This document shows positions 38,160-47,155 of a stretch of DNA of 64,000 nucleotides, one piece after another. A program made the translations under genes and the position numbers. This DNA comes from Myxococcota bacterium (GTDB lineage Bacteria > Myxococcota > XYA12-FULL-58-9 > JALHOP01). Within the stretch, counting starts at the first letter, position 1, and each line of letters opens with the position of its first letter. Location: NCBI GenBank assembly GCA_022842935.1, contig JALHOP010000020.1:1-64000 (forward strand). Reading direction: 5' to 3'. The notes below the pieces were generated by a model. The model worked only from the letters and a program-made list of their open reading frames with translations, was not told the origin of the DNA and did no database searches.

Positions 38160-39020
38160 ATGAACCCGCGCGGTGTCATACGTGAGCGCCGTACCATTGG
38201 CCGCGATACGACGCTGTGCATGTCGCTCTCGGCGCGTCCTGGTGTCTTCGGCTCGCGCTTCCACAACCACCTCTACGACGCTCTCGGGCTCGACTGGGTG
38301 TACAAGGCATTCACCACCCGCGACTTGGCTAGCGCCATCGCTGGGGTCCGCGCGCTTGGTGTCCGAGGCTGCGCTGTCTCGATGCCCTTCAAAGAGGCGT
38401 GCATTCCGATGCTCGACGCTTTGGATGCGTCCGCTGAAGCAATCGCTTCCGTCAACACCATCGTCAACGCGGACGGTCGGCTCACTGGTCACAACACCGA
38501 CTACGGCGCCATCGCACCTCTGCTCGCGAAGCACAGTGTAGCGCCAGACGTGGACTTCGTACTGCGTGGTAGTGGCGGCATGGCCAAGGCGGTGACTGCG
38601 GCGCTACGCGACGGCGGCTTCACGCGTGGCATCATCGTGGCTCGCAACCGTGATACCGGCCAAGCCTTGGCGTCGCGTTTCGGTTACCGCTGGCAGGCGG
38701 AGCTTGGATCCGCACGCCCTCACATGCTGATCAACGTGACGCCCATCGGCATGCAGGGGGGCGCGGAGGCGGAAACGCTCGCCTTCCCCGACGAGGCCGT
38801 CGCTGAAGCTGACGTCGTCTTCGATGTCGTCGCGGTGCCTGTCGAGACGCCTCTCGTGCGCTTGGGGCGCGCTCGAGGCAAGACCGTCATCACGGGTGAC
38901 GAGGTCATTGTTCTGCAAGCCCTCGAACAGTTCGTGCTCTATACTGGTATCCGGCCGACGCCAGAAGAGGTGTCCGCGGCGGCGGACTATGCGTTACGTG
39001 GTCAGAGCCCGGCAAGTTGA
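38160..39020 (+). CDS. Shikimate 5-dehydrogenase-like protein (SdhL type)
   Basis: A 286-residue protein of the AroE superfamily. The N-terminal RDTTLCMSLSARPGVFGSRFHN and GLDWVYKAFTTRDL match the shikimate-dehydrogenase-like (SdhL) branch, with VSMPFKEACIP (the catalytic-Lys region), NTIVNADGRLTGHNTDYG and FVLRGSGGMAKAV (nucleotide-binding). These proteins reduce or oxidise shikimate-like substrates, often with lower activity than AroE; a role in aromatic amino acid synthesis is not certain. ATG at 38160 is chosen over one six codons earlier. It is 49 bp after the cupredoxin gene. Confidence 0.86.
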   Translation: MNPRGVIRERRTIGRDTTLCMSLSARPGVFGSRFHNHLYDALGLDWVYKAFTTRDLASAIAGVRALGVRGCAVSMPFKEACIPMLDALDASAEAIASVNTIVNADGRLTGHNTDYGAIAPLLAKHSVAPDVDFVLRGSGGMAKAVTAALRDGGFTRGIIVARNRDTGQALASRFGYRWQAELGSARPHMLINVTPIGMQGGAEAETLAFPDEAVAEADVVFDVVAVPVETPLVRLGRARGKTVITGDEVIVLQALEQFVLYTGIRPTPEEVSAAADYALRGQSPAS

Positions 39021-39042
39021 GACGCGTGGGTCCACGATTCGA

Positions 39043-39990
39043 CTATGGCGTGATCACGGTGTCGACGATGTAGATCAAGCCATTGTCCGCAGGAATGTCG
39101 GACTTCAAGACCTTGATGTCGTCGTTGACCATGATGCGCCCATTCTTGGTCGTGAGAGTCAGGTGCCGACCCTGGGCGGTTGGCCACCGCTTTCCCGTGA
39201 CTCCTTTCTTGTCAGGAAGCTGGAGATCCGAGCTCGGCCGCGCGGCGTCGACGAGATGCAAGGTCATGATGACCTTGAGCTTGTCGGGTTTTGCCTTGAG
39301 TGCATCGTAGCCGCCGGGAAAGCGTCCAATGGCGGCGTTGGTCGGCGCCATGACCGTCCAGGGGCCGCCAGACTTCAATGTCTTCGTCAGGCCAACGTAG
39401 TCGACGAGGGACAGGAACTTGCTGAAGCGTTTGTCCGCTGCGAGCACGTCGTAGAGCGTGTTGGTCTTCGCGTCCGCGACGGCGGTCGCCGCGAGAGAGC
39501 CCGCCGCCGGAACCGTCTTGGCGGGCTGCGGGTCGCTCGAGATTGTCGCGGTAGTCGCGGCGGGGCCGCTCCCGCTCGTCATCCCGCGCGTCGCGCTTAT
39601 GGTTACGGGAGCTTCATTGAAGGTCGCATCGACGCAAGACTCGGGGATCTCGAATTGAGCGCTGCTGCCGCCGTTCTGGCGCCATGAGTCACGCTCCTTC
39701 TTGGCGCACGCAATCTGCGCCGGAGTGTACTGATGCGCCTTGGTCAGCCCCTCGGCGAAGCGGGGCTCGTAGCGTTTGTCGTGCAGATCTTTTGCGATGG
39801 CGATCTCGCCGGATGTGTATTGCGTGCAGTACGCTTCCGCGGAATCTTTCGAGGCCCTGCCGCTGACGTAGCCGCGGTCCATCAGATCTTTGGCGCACGC
39901 TGAGGGGGGCCCGGCGCTCACGGCAGTGTTGCTGGTGGCGCAGCCCACGACGAGCAGGGACATCACGATGAACCCAAGCGTTGCTCTCAT
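39043..39990 (-). CDS. Fasciclin (FAS1) domain lipoprotein
   Basis: A 315-residue lipoprotein (lipobox LVVGC, Cys 17) with a good SD (GGAGG). Residues 30-110 are Cys-containing and polar (six Cys), with repeated DxxHDKRYEP-like and CAKKERDSW segments. A FAS1 domain spans about 175-315: LYDVLAADKRFSKFLSLVDYV, GPWTVMAPTNAAIGRFP and DIPADNGLIYIVDTVITP are its standard boxes. FAS1 proteins are adhesion or matrix proteins outside the cell. It is convergent with the SdhL gene (22 bp apart). Confidence 0.88.
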   Translation of the reverse strand: MRATLGFIVMSLLVVGCATSNTAVSAGPPSACAKDLMDRGYVSGRASKDSAEAYCTQYTSGEIAIAKDLHDKRYEPRFAEGLTKAHQYTPAQIACAKKERDSWRQNGGSSAQFEIPESCVDATFNEAPVTISATRGMTSGSGPAATTATISSDPQPAKTVPAAGSLAATAVADAKTNTLYDVLAADKRFSKFLSLVDYVGLTKTLKSGGPWTVMAPTNAAIGRFPGGYDALKAKPDKLKVIMTLHLVDAARPSSDLQLPDKKGVTGKRWPTAQGRHLTLTTKNGRIMVNDDIKVLKSDIPADNGLIYIVDTVITP

Positions 39991-40011
39991 TGGGTGCCTC
40001 CTGGGCTTGTC

Positions 40012-40650
40012 TCAAGCGTCCGCGCGAAGCGGATGGAAGGTGTTTCGCACCGGATCCAGGGACTCAACGCCGCCGCTACCGATGTCATAATACCACCCGT
40101 GCAACTCCAGTCTGCCCAAAGCGACAGCCGTCGCGACGGCCGGATAGGTGCGGGCGTTGGTCAACTGGGCGGTCACGTTGTGTTGGGTTGCCACCTTCAA
40201 CATCGCGTGAGCAGGGGCTTTTTCCGCCATCTCTTGGATCATGGCACGCGCTGGGTCGTCGTAGTGGAGCCACTCGGTCACCCGCGGAACTGTCGCATCG
40301 TCATGGGGGTCGAGAAGGCTCTTGATGGCGCCACACTGGGAATGGCCACAGACCACCAGATGCTCTACCTGCAAGACCTGGACGGCGTATTCGATGAGCG
40401 CGGCGGTGCCTCGGTCGCCGCTCCCATGGGCCGGGATGAGATTGCCGATCGAGCGGGCGACGAAGATATCACCTGGCTGCGTGTTGGTGAGCAGGTGGGG
40501 ATTCACGCGGGAGTCCGCGCAGGTGACGAACAGGGTGGATGGGCTTTGGCCTTTCTCGAGCGCGCGGAACGTCTCGGCCATCGCCGGGTACACGTGGCGC
40601 TGGAACTTGTGAACACCCTGGACGATTTGGTGAAAGGAGTCTCTTGGCAT
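40012..40650 (-). CDS. Beta-class carbonic anhydrase
   Basis: A 212-residue beta-carbonic anhydrase, interconverting CO2 and bicarbonate in the cytoplasm. Zinc ligands are visible in FVTCADSRVNP (Cys, with the Asp-Arg dyad) and VVCGHSQCGAI (His and Cys). PGDIFVARSIGNLIP is also typical. Two ATGs are possible, 40662 and 40650; neither has an obvious SD, and 40650 (MPRDSFHQI) is taken. Divergent from the PglI-like lipoprotein gene with only about 67 bp between starts. Confidence 0.92.
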   Translation of the reverse strand: MPRDSFHQIVQGVHKFQRHVYPAMAETFRALEKGQSPSTLFVTCADSRVNPHLLTNTQPGDIFVARSIGNLIPAHGSGDRGTAALIEYAVQVLQVEHLVVCGHSQCGAIKSLLDPHDDATVPRVTEWLHYDDPARAMIQEMAEKAPAHAMLKVATQHNVTAQLTNARTYPAVATAVALGRLELHGWYYDIGSGGVESLDPVRNTFHPLRADA

Positions 40651-40717
40651 GGCGCGCGTCATTGTGGTGTGGGCGCGGCGGGTGTCAACTGCCAACTGAC
40701 CGCGCTATAGTCATTGG

Positions 40718-41200
40718 ATGCGCCCAATGCTTCGCGTCATCGCGCTCGCGACGTCCGTCGCTGTTGGCGGCTGCGTCGCGCTGCCTCTCGAGGTCGCGGT
40801 CGATGGTGAGCGGAGCAATAGAATCGGCGAGGTCCTCGACGTTCACTCCGCAGCGCTCGAGGGGTGTTACGCACGTGCGCTCGCGATGAACGACAGTTTG
40901 ACCGGTCGCATCGTCTTGCGCGCCCTCATCATGCAAGACGGTCGCCCGTACGTGCCGGCGGCGCGTGTCAGCGACGCGCGACTGGTGCCGGTCGCGACAT
41001 GTATGCTCCAGCAACTATCGCGCTGGCGTTTTCCGCAGTCGACCGACGCAGGCTACGTTTCGATACCGCTCATCTTGAAGGCGGTGCGCACCCGAAAGCC
41101 CTCGGTGCGCTTGCTTGACCCTGACCACGCCCTGCGCCTTACGACCGTGTTGGCTGGGCCGCTAGAACTTCCGCACTTTGCTCCGGAGGGAGGCGCTTAG
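40718..41200 (+). CDS. AgmX/PglI C-terminal-like lipoprotein
   Basis: A 160-residue lipoprotein (lipobox AVGGC, Cys about 19). The body fits the AgmX/PglI C-terminal domain: EGCYARALAMNDSLTGRIVLRALI, DGRPYVPAARVSD and VATCMLQQLSRWRFP (two Cys at conserved places). These domains occur in myxobacterial gliding and TonB-like envelope proteins. Its 3' end overlaps the convergent MepA-LysM gene by 62 bp. Confidence 0.75.
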   Translation: MRPMLRVIALATSVAVGGCVALPLEVAVDGERSNRIGEVLDVHSAALEGCYARALAMNDSLTGRIVLRALIMQDGRPYVPAARVSDARLVPVATCMLQQLSRWRFPQSTDAGYVSIPLILKAVRTRKPSVRLLDPDHALRLTTVLAGPLELPHFAPEGGA

Positions 41201-42281
41201 CGGGTACCACGACCGGAGGTGGCAGTGGGCACCGCGTGCAGGGGCCGCGCAGCGGTACGACCAGACTACGGGCGATTGAAAGAAAGCTCGTCTTCATGCG
41301 GTTGGCCCGTTTGATGGCCTCGACGCTGCTGTTGTAGCGCGACGCGATGTGGCCGAGGGTGTCGCCAGAGCGGACACGGTAAATCATCATGTTGGTGTCG
41401 GGGCGCTTGGCGAGAAGGGGCTGCACGCGGCGGCCGAGCTCTTGCGACCGCGGTGCGAAGAAGCGAACGTGGAAGTGGTCGCGATGACGCCGAGCGTGCT
41501 GGATGAGTGGCTTTGGGCCGACGAACAGCGAGTAGAGCCATGCTGGGTCTTCGCCAATGCTCAACGCGTAGTCATGCAGGAACGTGCCGATGCGGCGGTC
41601 GACGAGAACGACCTGCACGTCGGCGCGGGTGACGAGCTCTCGCAAAAGCGCCCAGTTGAGAGCAGCGTCCATGACCGGTCTGCGATCGCGGATATTCGTG
41701 GGGCCGGCTTCCGCGTCATAGTAGAAGCCGAGGTCGGCGTCACGGCCGGACTGGTGGCTCTTGTGCGGGCGGACGTAGCCGCCGTCCTTTTGGCTGATGT
41801 GGTTGATGCGCAGGGGAGCCGCTCCGGGGAAGCGGGCTTGTACCGCTTTGGCGGATGACATGAGCGCGTCGATCGTCTCGCGCGTGCCCCACGCATGCGA
41901 TGGCATCACCACGGTCCAGGCCGTGCCCGCCGGCATCTGCATGGCGTTGATCAGGCGCCCTTCGTCCGCGAAGCCGATGGACATCGAGCCCAGCGAGGCG
42001 AGGTCGGTGACGAAGCGCTTGGCAAGCTCGTTGTCCGTGACGTCGCTGGAATAGACCACGCCAGGGTCGAGACCAGGCGTAGCGTCACGCGACTCACCCT
42101 CACCGCTATCGATGGTCTCGTCGTCATCATCGTCTGCATCGTCGGCGTCATCGACGTCGATGGTCGGAGGGACCAGCTCCGTTGCAGTCACCGGGGGCGG
42201 CACGTCGGCTGCGCGCGAGGAGAGGGGCAGACAGGTCAAAGCCAGAACGGAGAGGCACGAAACTTTCACGGTAAAAAGCAT
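41139..42281 (-). CDS. MepA-like penicillin-insensitive endopeptidase with C-terminal LysM
   Basis: A 380-residue exported protein, ATG at 42281 with signal (VSCLSVLALTCLPLSSRA). An acidic linker (DVDDADDADDDDDETID) follows. The peptidase domain (about 75-275) has the MepA metal motifs HKSHQSGRDADLGFYY (His and Asp ligands) and HRDHFHVRF; it should cleave D-alanyl-meso-DAP crosslinks in murein. A LysM domain (about 300-345) has IYRVRSGDTLGHIASRYN, binding peptidoglycan. E. coli MepA lacks LysM and the acidic linker. The frame opens far upstream, overlapping the ABC ATPase gene; that part is not used. Confidence 0.88.
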   Translation of the reverse strand: MLFTVKVSCLSVLALTCLPLSSRAADVPPPVTATELVPPTIDVDDADDADDDDDETIDSGEGESRDATPGLDPGVVYSSDVTDNELAKRFVTDLASLGSMSIGFADEGRLINAMQMPAGTAWTVVMPSHAWGTRETIDALMSSAKAVQARFPGAAPLRINHISQKDGGYVRPHKSHQSGRDADLGFYYDAEAGPTNIRDRRPVMDAALNWALLRELVTRADVQVVLVDRRIGTFLHDYALSIGEDPAWLYSLFVGPKPLIQHARRHRDHFHVRFFAPRSQELGRRVQPLLAKRPDTNMMIYRVRSGDTLGHIASRYNSSVEAIKRANRMKTSFLSIARSLVVPLRGPCTRCPLPPPVVVPAKRLPPEQSAEVLAAQPTRS

Positions 42282-42351
42282 ATCCGATGCCACCGTCGCG
42301 AGCCGCAAGAGCGCACGGTCGCATTCGCCCATTTTTTTCGAAGACATGCAC

Positions 42352-43371
42352 TTACACTGTGGGTGCGAACAGCTTCGCGCGCTTGATGGCAACCCGCGGC
42401 TCGGCGAGCGGGAGATGCGGGCCCATGGCGCGCAGCGAGGTACCTCCGAGAGCGAAGCGATACTCCGTCGCGTGTCCCAGAAAAAGACGGGCCGCCAGGG
42501 GTAAGGGTGTTCCCAGCATGCCAACCTCGAGGTCCTCGGCACGGACCACCAGGGTGCCGGGACCTCCCTTGGCGGTCATGCCGGCCGGGAGCGCAAAGCG
42601 CGTCTCGTGACTGACGAAGTGCCCGGCTTCGACGAATCCGCGCAGGATGTTTGCGCCACCAACGAAGCTTGCGACGAAGGGAGTTGCGGGGTCGTCATAA
42701 ACGGCTTGTGGCGAAGCGAGCTGCTCGATGACCCCGAGGTTCATCACCGCGATACGGTTCGCAAGCGCGAGCGCTTCGCTCTGGTCGTGGGTGACATAGA
42801 CCATGGTGGTGCGTACGCGCGAGCGGAGCGCCGCGATTTCGGCGCGCAGCTCTTCGCGCAGGGCGGCGTCGAGGTTCGAGAGCGGCTCGTCGAGGAGGAG
42901 CACCTCCGGCTCGCGCACCAGGGCGCGTGCGAGCGCCACTCGCTGAAGTTGGCCCCCCGAGAGCTGATGGGGCATGCGGTCACGCATGGCGGTCAGACGC
43001 ACGAGGTCGAGGGCCCGCAATACGGATGTTTCGACCGCGGGCTTGGCAAGGCCCTTCCGCTCTAGCGGATAGGCCACGTTCTCTGCGACGGACTTGTGCG
43101 GCCATATCGCGTAACTCTGGAACACCATTCCCAAGGCGCGCTTCTCTGGAGCGATGAAGGTGCGGCCGTCGTCTACCAGACGATCGCCGATGTAGAGCGT
43201 ACCTCCGTCAAGGCGATTGAGTCCCGCGATCATCCTCAGCGTCGTCGTCTTGCCGCAACCCGAGGGGCCGAGCAGCGCGACCATCTCGCCGGGAGCGATG
43301 TCGAGCGACAAATCGCGGACCACCTGCGTTTTGCCGTACGATTTGCGAAGGTTTTGGGCACGAACACTCAC
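42352..43371 (-). CDS. Fe(III)-type ABC transporter ATP-binding protein (FbpC-like)
   Basis: A 339-residue ABC ATPase. Walker A GPSGCGKTTTLRMIAGLNRLD (part GPSGCGKTT), Q-loop VFQSYAIWPH, signature LSGGQLQRVALARAL, Walker B VLLLDEPLSNLDA and H-loop VYVTHDQSEAL are all intact; a C-terminal TOBE-like domain follows. The GTG at 43371 has SD AGAGGAG; a longer frame upstream has no support. It powers the adjacent two-domain permease for ferric iron or a related ligand. Confidence 0.9.
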   Translation of the reverse strand: MSVRAQNLRKSYGKTQVVRDLSLDIAPGEMVALLGPSGCGKTTTLRMIAGLNRLDGGTLYIGDRLVDDGRTFIAPEKRALGMVFQSYAIWPHKSVAENVAYPLERKGLAKPAVETSVLRALDLVRLTAMRDRMPHQLSGGQLQRVALARALVREPEVLLLDEPLSNLDAALREELRAEIAALRSRVRTTMVYVTHDQSEALALANRIAVMNLGVIEQLASPQAVYDDPATPFVASFVGGANILRGFVEAGHFVSHETRFALPAGMTAKGGPGTLVVRAEDLEVGMLGTPLPLAARLFLGHATEYRFALGGTSLRAMGPHLPLAEPRVAIKRAKLFAPTV

Positions 43372-43447
43372 GCACGACTCCTCTGATGACTGCGTGGTCG
43401 CTGGCTCGCCACGAGCTGCGGCGTGCTTCGCGGTGACGTGCTGAAAC

Positions 43448-45100
43448 TCATGCTTTGCTCGGTCCGCTGGCAAACGAGGTAAGGGCGAGCCCGGCGACGA
43501 CGACAACGACGACGGCACACGCGAGCACCGAGGCCGAGGCTGGATCCGCGTAGCTCTGCAAGTCGAAGAGCAGTGTGCCCAACAGGTCGCGACCAGGCGG
43601 CGCAATGAGGACCGACATGGTCAGCTCGGTGACGCACAGCAAGAACGTCAGCACGAAGGTCGCCGCTAGTGGCCCGCGGAGTCGAGGCAACACGACATCG
43701 ACGAAGGCACGGCGCGGTGACGCGCCGCAGAGGCGGGCGGCTTCCGCGAGAGTTGGGTCGAGCTGCCGCATGCCGTCCACGACGTTGCGCGAGCCAATCG
43801 CGAGGTACTTCGCGACGTACGCGAGCATCACCATACTCGAGCTGTTGGCGAGTGATAGAACGATGGCGATTCGGTCGGCAGCGATGAAGCGGACGTCCAT
43901 GCTGTACGCTGTCAGGAGCGCCATCGCGACTACCGTGCCAGGTACCGCGTACGGCCAAAGCGCGAGCTGCTCGGCGACGCGTCCGCTGAAGCGGCTTCGC
44001 GTGATACCGATTGCCAGACCGAGCACACAGACGGCGCCCGCAGCCGCGCTTGCCAAGCCGAAGCTTCGCGCCGCGGCCCCGACGGTTCGGTGATTCCACA
44101 ACACGTCGTGCCAGTGGCTGGTCGTCAGACTCTCTAGCGCGATCGGTAGCGAAGCGTTTCCGAGGAGCGACGTCACGACGACTGCCGCGAGTGGCATCAC
44201 GACGATGACGACGACGAGGGCGGCCACCGCGAGAGTCAACGGCCAACGGTAGGCCCCGAGGTCGAGACGCTGCACGACGACGCCTTTGCCCGCGGTGAGA
44301 CGCACGTGACCTCGCCGACCTGCGACCGCGCTGCCCGCAAGCGCCGCCATGGCGATGACCAGCAAAATGGCCGAAGCCGCGGACGCTTCAGCCAGAGCCG
44401 ACGCGCCGCCCTTGAGCAGGTGTGTGTAAATTCGTGTCGTCAGGACGTGCATGGGGGTCGCCGTCGCGACGCCCAACATGTAGGGCACTCCAAAGGCCGC
44501 CGAGGCGGACAAGAAGACCAGCAGTGCGCCAGAGACAATCGCTGGCAACACGAGAGGCAGGGTGGCGTCGCGGATGGCACGCAACGGGCCTGCGCCGCTC
44601 ATGCGGGCCGCCTCCTCCAGTGAGGTGTCGACGCGGGCGAGGGCGGCTTGCACGGCGAGAATTACGAGGGGGAGTCCACTCGTCCCGTTCACGAAAGCGA
44701 TGCCAGGCGCGCCATAGATGTCGATCCAGCCGCCGAGGCGATTCAGGTAGCCGGCGGAGGGGCTAGCCAGCTGAATCCACCCCATGCCGAGGATGAAAGG
44801 GGGCAGGGCGATGAGGCTGGTGAACGCCAGCCCGAAAAGTCGACGTCCCGCGATGTTCGTGCGTTCGAGCAGGAACGCAACGGGTACGCCCAGCAGGACG
44901 GCGATGAAGGTGGCGCCCAGGGCGGTGCGCAAGGTCGCGCCGACCGCAGCCATTGCACCCGCACTGCGTAGCTCCCCGCCCAGTACTTCCGTATCGAGCA
45001 CACCGCGCGATATCAACGCGATCACCGGGCCGACCGCGAAGGCGAGTAAGAGCGCGGCGAGTCCCCACGCGGTCCACGTCGTCGCGTCGGGGCGCCTCAT
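43448..45100 (-). CDS. Fe(III)-type ABC transporter permease (FbpB-like, two fused units)
   Basis: A 550-residue inner-membrane protein with about 12 helices and two copies of the BPD-type permease core, as in FbpB/SfuB. EAA-like loops appear twice: SLEEAARMSGAGPLRAIRDATLPLVLPA in the first half (part EEAARMSGAGPLRA) and LAEAARLCGASPRRAFVDVVLPRL in the second (part LAEAARLCGASPRRA). It forms the channel with FbpC-like ATPase. ATG at 45100 overlaps the binding-protein gene stop (ATGA). Confidence 0.9.
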   Translation of the reverse strand: MRRPDATTWTAWGLAALLLAFAVGPVIALISRGVLDTEVLGGELRSAGAMAAVGATLRTALGATFIAVLLGVPVAFLLERTNIAGRRLFGLAFTSLIALPPFILGMGWIQLASPSAGYLNRLGGWIDIYGAPGIAFVNGTSGLPLVILAVQAALARVDTSLEEAARMSGAGPLRAIRDATLPLVLPAIVSGALLVFLSASAAFGVPYMLGVATATPMHVLTTRIYTHLLKGGASALAEASAASAILLVIAMAALAGSAVAGRRGHVRLTAGKGVVVQRLDLGAYRWPLTLAVAALVVVIVVMPLAAVVVTSLLGNASLPIALESLTTSHWHDVLWNHRTVGAAARSFGLASAAAGAVCVLGLAIGITRSRFSGRVAEQLALWPYAVPGTVVAMALLTAYSMDVRFIAADRIAIVLSLANSSSMVMLAYVAKYLAIGSRNVVDGMRQLDPTLAEAARLCGASPRRAFVDVVLPRLRGPLAATFVLTFLLCVTELTMSVLIAPPGRDLLGTLLFDLQSYADPASASVLACAVVVVVVAGLALTSFASGPSKA

Positions 45101-46125
45101 CGCCCGAAGATCTCGCTGAACGCCTGTTTCATGGCCGGAATCTGCGCAACGCCTTCCGGCAGCACGGCGTCGTTCCATGGCATACCGCGCTTCAACAGCT
45201 CTTCGAGCGGCGGCTCCCCGCGCGGGCCTGCCAGACGCGGATCGGCCGCGTGCATGTCACCAACCTCGACGATGGCCTTCTGGCCCTCCGGAGAAAGCAT
45301 GACGTCGATGAAGGCTCGCGCCGCGACTGGATTGCGTGCCGCCTTGAAGGTCGCGATGTGGCCCGGGATCACCACGGGACCGTCTTCGGGATAGATGATG
45401 ACGATGCGCGAACCGTTGCCGCGTGCGACGAGCGCGTTTTCCATGAGTAGGACACCAGCGTCGGCTTCGCCGCTCTCGACTTTTTGCAGGACCGCCGCGT
45501 TGCCTCCCGCAACCACCGCCCGATTGGCGCGAAGGTCGCGGAAGTACTGCACCCCGTAGGCGCGCATCATGAAATACGCCCAGCTCGTCGCCGTGCCCGA
45601 GGCGAGGGGATCGCCGATTGCGATGCGTCCGCGATAGCGTTCGGACGTGAGGTCGCGGAACGACTTTGGCGGGTCCTTCATGTCGCTCTTGGCGACGATG
45701 ATCATGGTGCCCACACGAGCTGCCGTGTAGTGAGCGTCCGCGTCGACCAAGCTGCGCGGCATCTTCAATGCGTGGACCGATGCGTAGGGTGCGAGCAGCC
45801 CCTCCTCTTTGAAGCGTTCGTAGAGAAACGGGTCACTGGCCATGATGACGTCGGCCTGGACGCCGCCTGCCGCGAGCTCTGCTTCGATGCGAGCTTGTAG
45901 CTTCTCGCCGCCCGCCTGAAACCACTGCACGTTCACTTCGGGCATGCGCTCCCGGAGCAACGGCTCGAGACGGTCGAGGACCGTCTTGTAAACCGAAGTG
46001 TAGACCCAAACATCGCCGCGTGGTGTGCTCTCGCAGGTCTGCTTGACCCCTTGGCTGTTCGGAGCGACGCGCTCGATGCGACAAGCGCACAAAAAGACGA
46101 GAGCCGTGATGAGCGTCGCGCGCAT
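45097..46125 (-). CDS. Fe(III)-type ABC transporter substrate-binding lipoprotein (FbpA-like)
   Basis: A 342-residue extracytoplasmic solute-binding protein. A lipoprotein signal is likely (ITALVFLCAC). Typical family segments: VWVYTSVYKTVLDRLEPLL, ADVIMASDPFLYERFKEEGLLAPY (part ADVIMASDPFLYERF), AIGDPLASGTATSWAYFM and GDMHAADPRL. It should capture ferric iron or a similar small ligand. ATG at 46125 starts the signal peptide; a TTG 13 codons upstream is possible. The first codon lies inside the divergent glycosidase gene. Confidence 0.87.
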   Translation of the reverse strand: MRATLITALVFLCACRIERVAPNSQGVKQTCESTPRGDVWVYTSVYKTVLDRLEPLLRERMPEVNVQWFQAGGEKLQARIEAELAAGGVQADVIMASDPFLYERFKEEGLLAPYASVHALKMPRSLVDADAHYTAARVGTMIIVAKSDMKDPPKSFRDLTSERYRGRIAIGDPLASGTATSWAYFMMRAYGVQYFRDLRANRAVVAGGNAAVLQKVESGEADAGVLLMENALVARGNGSRIVIIYPEDGPVVIPGHIATFKAARNPVAARAFIDVMLSPEGQKAIVEVGDMHAADPRLAGPRGEPPLEELLKRGMPWNDAVLPEGVAQIPAMKQAFSEIFGR

Positions 46126-47155
46126 GCTGCTGGCGTGTTTATTGGCTCTGGCCTCCTGCAACAAGCCAAAAACCGATGGGCGCTCGTGTGGGATGAGTCT
46201 TGCGCACAGCTGGTCGGCTGGCGGTTCGAACGGCTATGGCACGCCGGCCTCGGCGCGCGCTCTCGATGAGCTCGTGGCGATTGGCATCCGTGGCGTCACC
46301 GTCGCCACCTTTGCTTTCATGGACGACGTCCAGGACTCCGGTGTGAGGGTACAGGATCTGCCGGGGACCGAGACCGAGGAGTCTGCGCGGGCTGTCGCGC
46401 GGCAGGCCCGCGAGCGCGGGCTCACCGTGATGCTCAAGCCCCAGGTCTACCTCTTGAATGGCGAGTGGTGTGGCGACATCGCGCCGCGTGACGGCTGGCA
46501 AGCATGGTTCGCCAGTTACCGCCGCTTTATCCTGGCCAATGCCCGTATGGCCGCTGAAGCGGACATCGAGACGCTGATCGTCGGCGTTGAGCTCAAGACG
46601 TCGACGCGGTTTGCTCCGGAGGCATGGCGTAGCCTCATCGCCGAGGTTCGCCGGGTCTATCCAGGGACCGTCGTTTATTCGGCCAACTGGGACGAGGTCG
46701 AGGATGTGACGTTCTGGCCCCTCGTCGATGCCATTGGTGTCTCCCTCTACGCTCCGCTCGAACAGAGCAATTGGCTCCTTCGCTACGAGACCGTCGCCGC
46801 CAAGGCGGACAGGCCGCTCATCATTACGGAAACCGGCTTCATGAACCGCATCGACGCGCGGGCGATTCCCTACGTCTGGCCAGAGTGGGTAACCGATGAG
46901 AGCCCATCTTTCGCGGGTGACATGGAGCAGGCCGACGGCTACCGCGCGATCATCGACACCTTCGGTCGCTCGCCGCGCGTCAAAGGCATCTACTGGTGGA
47001 AGTGGTTTACTGATGTCGACGCTAATCGCGATGAGGGGCCGCTTGGCTTTTCGCCGCGCGGACGCTTCGCAGAGAGCGTCTTGCGGCAGACGTGCGCTAC
47101 TTCTTCACCACCTCGCCGCCCTTCATCACGAACGTCACGCGCTGCAGCTCGGTGA
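46109..47155 (+). CDS. TIM-barrel glycoside hydrolase (GH113-like) lipoprotein
   Basis: A 348-residue lipoprotein (ACLLALASC lipobox) followed by a TIM-barrel that resembles GH113 (mannanase-like) and related family proteins: GIRGVTVATFAFM, GLTVMLKPQVYL, LIVGVELKTSTRF (probable acid/base Glu) and LIITETGF (probable nucleophile Glu), then GIYWWKWFTD. Substrate unknown. ATG 46109 is used; ATG at 46124 (MLLACLL) is also possible. The last 20 residues are Ser/Pro/Arg-rich and unlike the barrel, running into the convergent amidohydrolase remnant. Confidence 0.82.
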   Translation: MSVARMLLACLLALASCNKPKTDGRSCGMSLAHSWSAGGSNGYGTPASARALDELVAIGIRGVTVATFAFMDDVQDSGVRVQDLPGTETEESARAVARQARERGLTVMLKPQVYLLNGEWCGDIAPRDGWQAWFASYRRFILANARMAAEADIETLIVGVELKTSTRFAPEAWRSLIAEVRRVYPGTVVYSANWDEVEDVTFWPLVDAIGVSLYAPLEQSNWLLRYETVAAKADRPLIITETGFMNRIDARAIPYVWPEWVTDESPSFAGDMEQADGYRAIIDTFGRSPRVKGIYWWKWFTDVDANRDEGPLGFSPRGRFAESVLRQTCATSSPPRRPSSRTSRAAAR

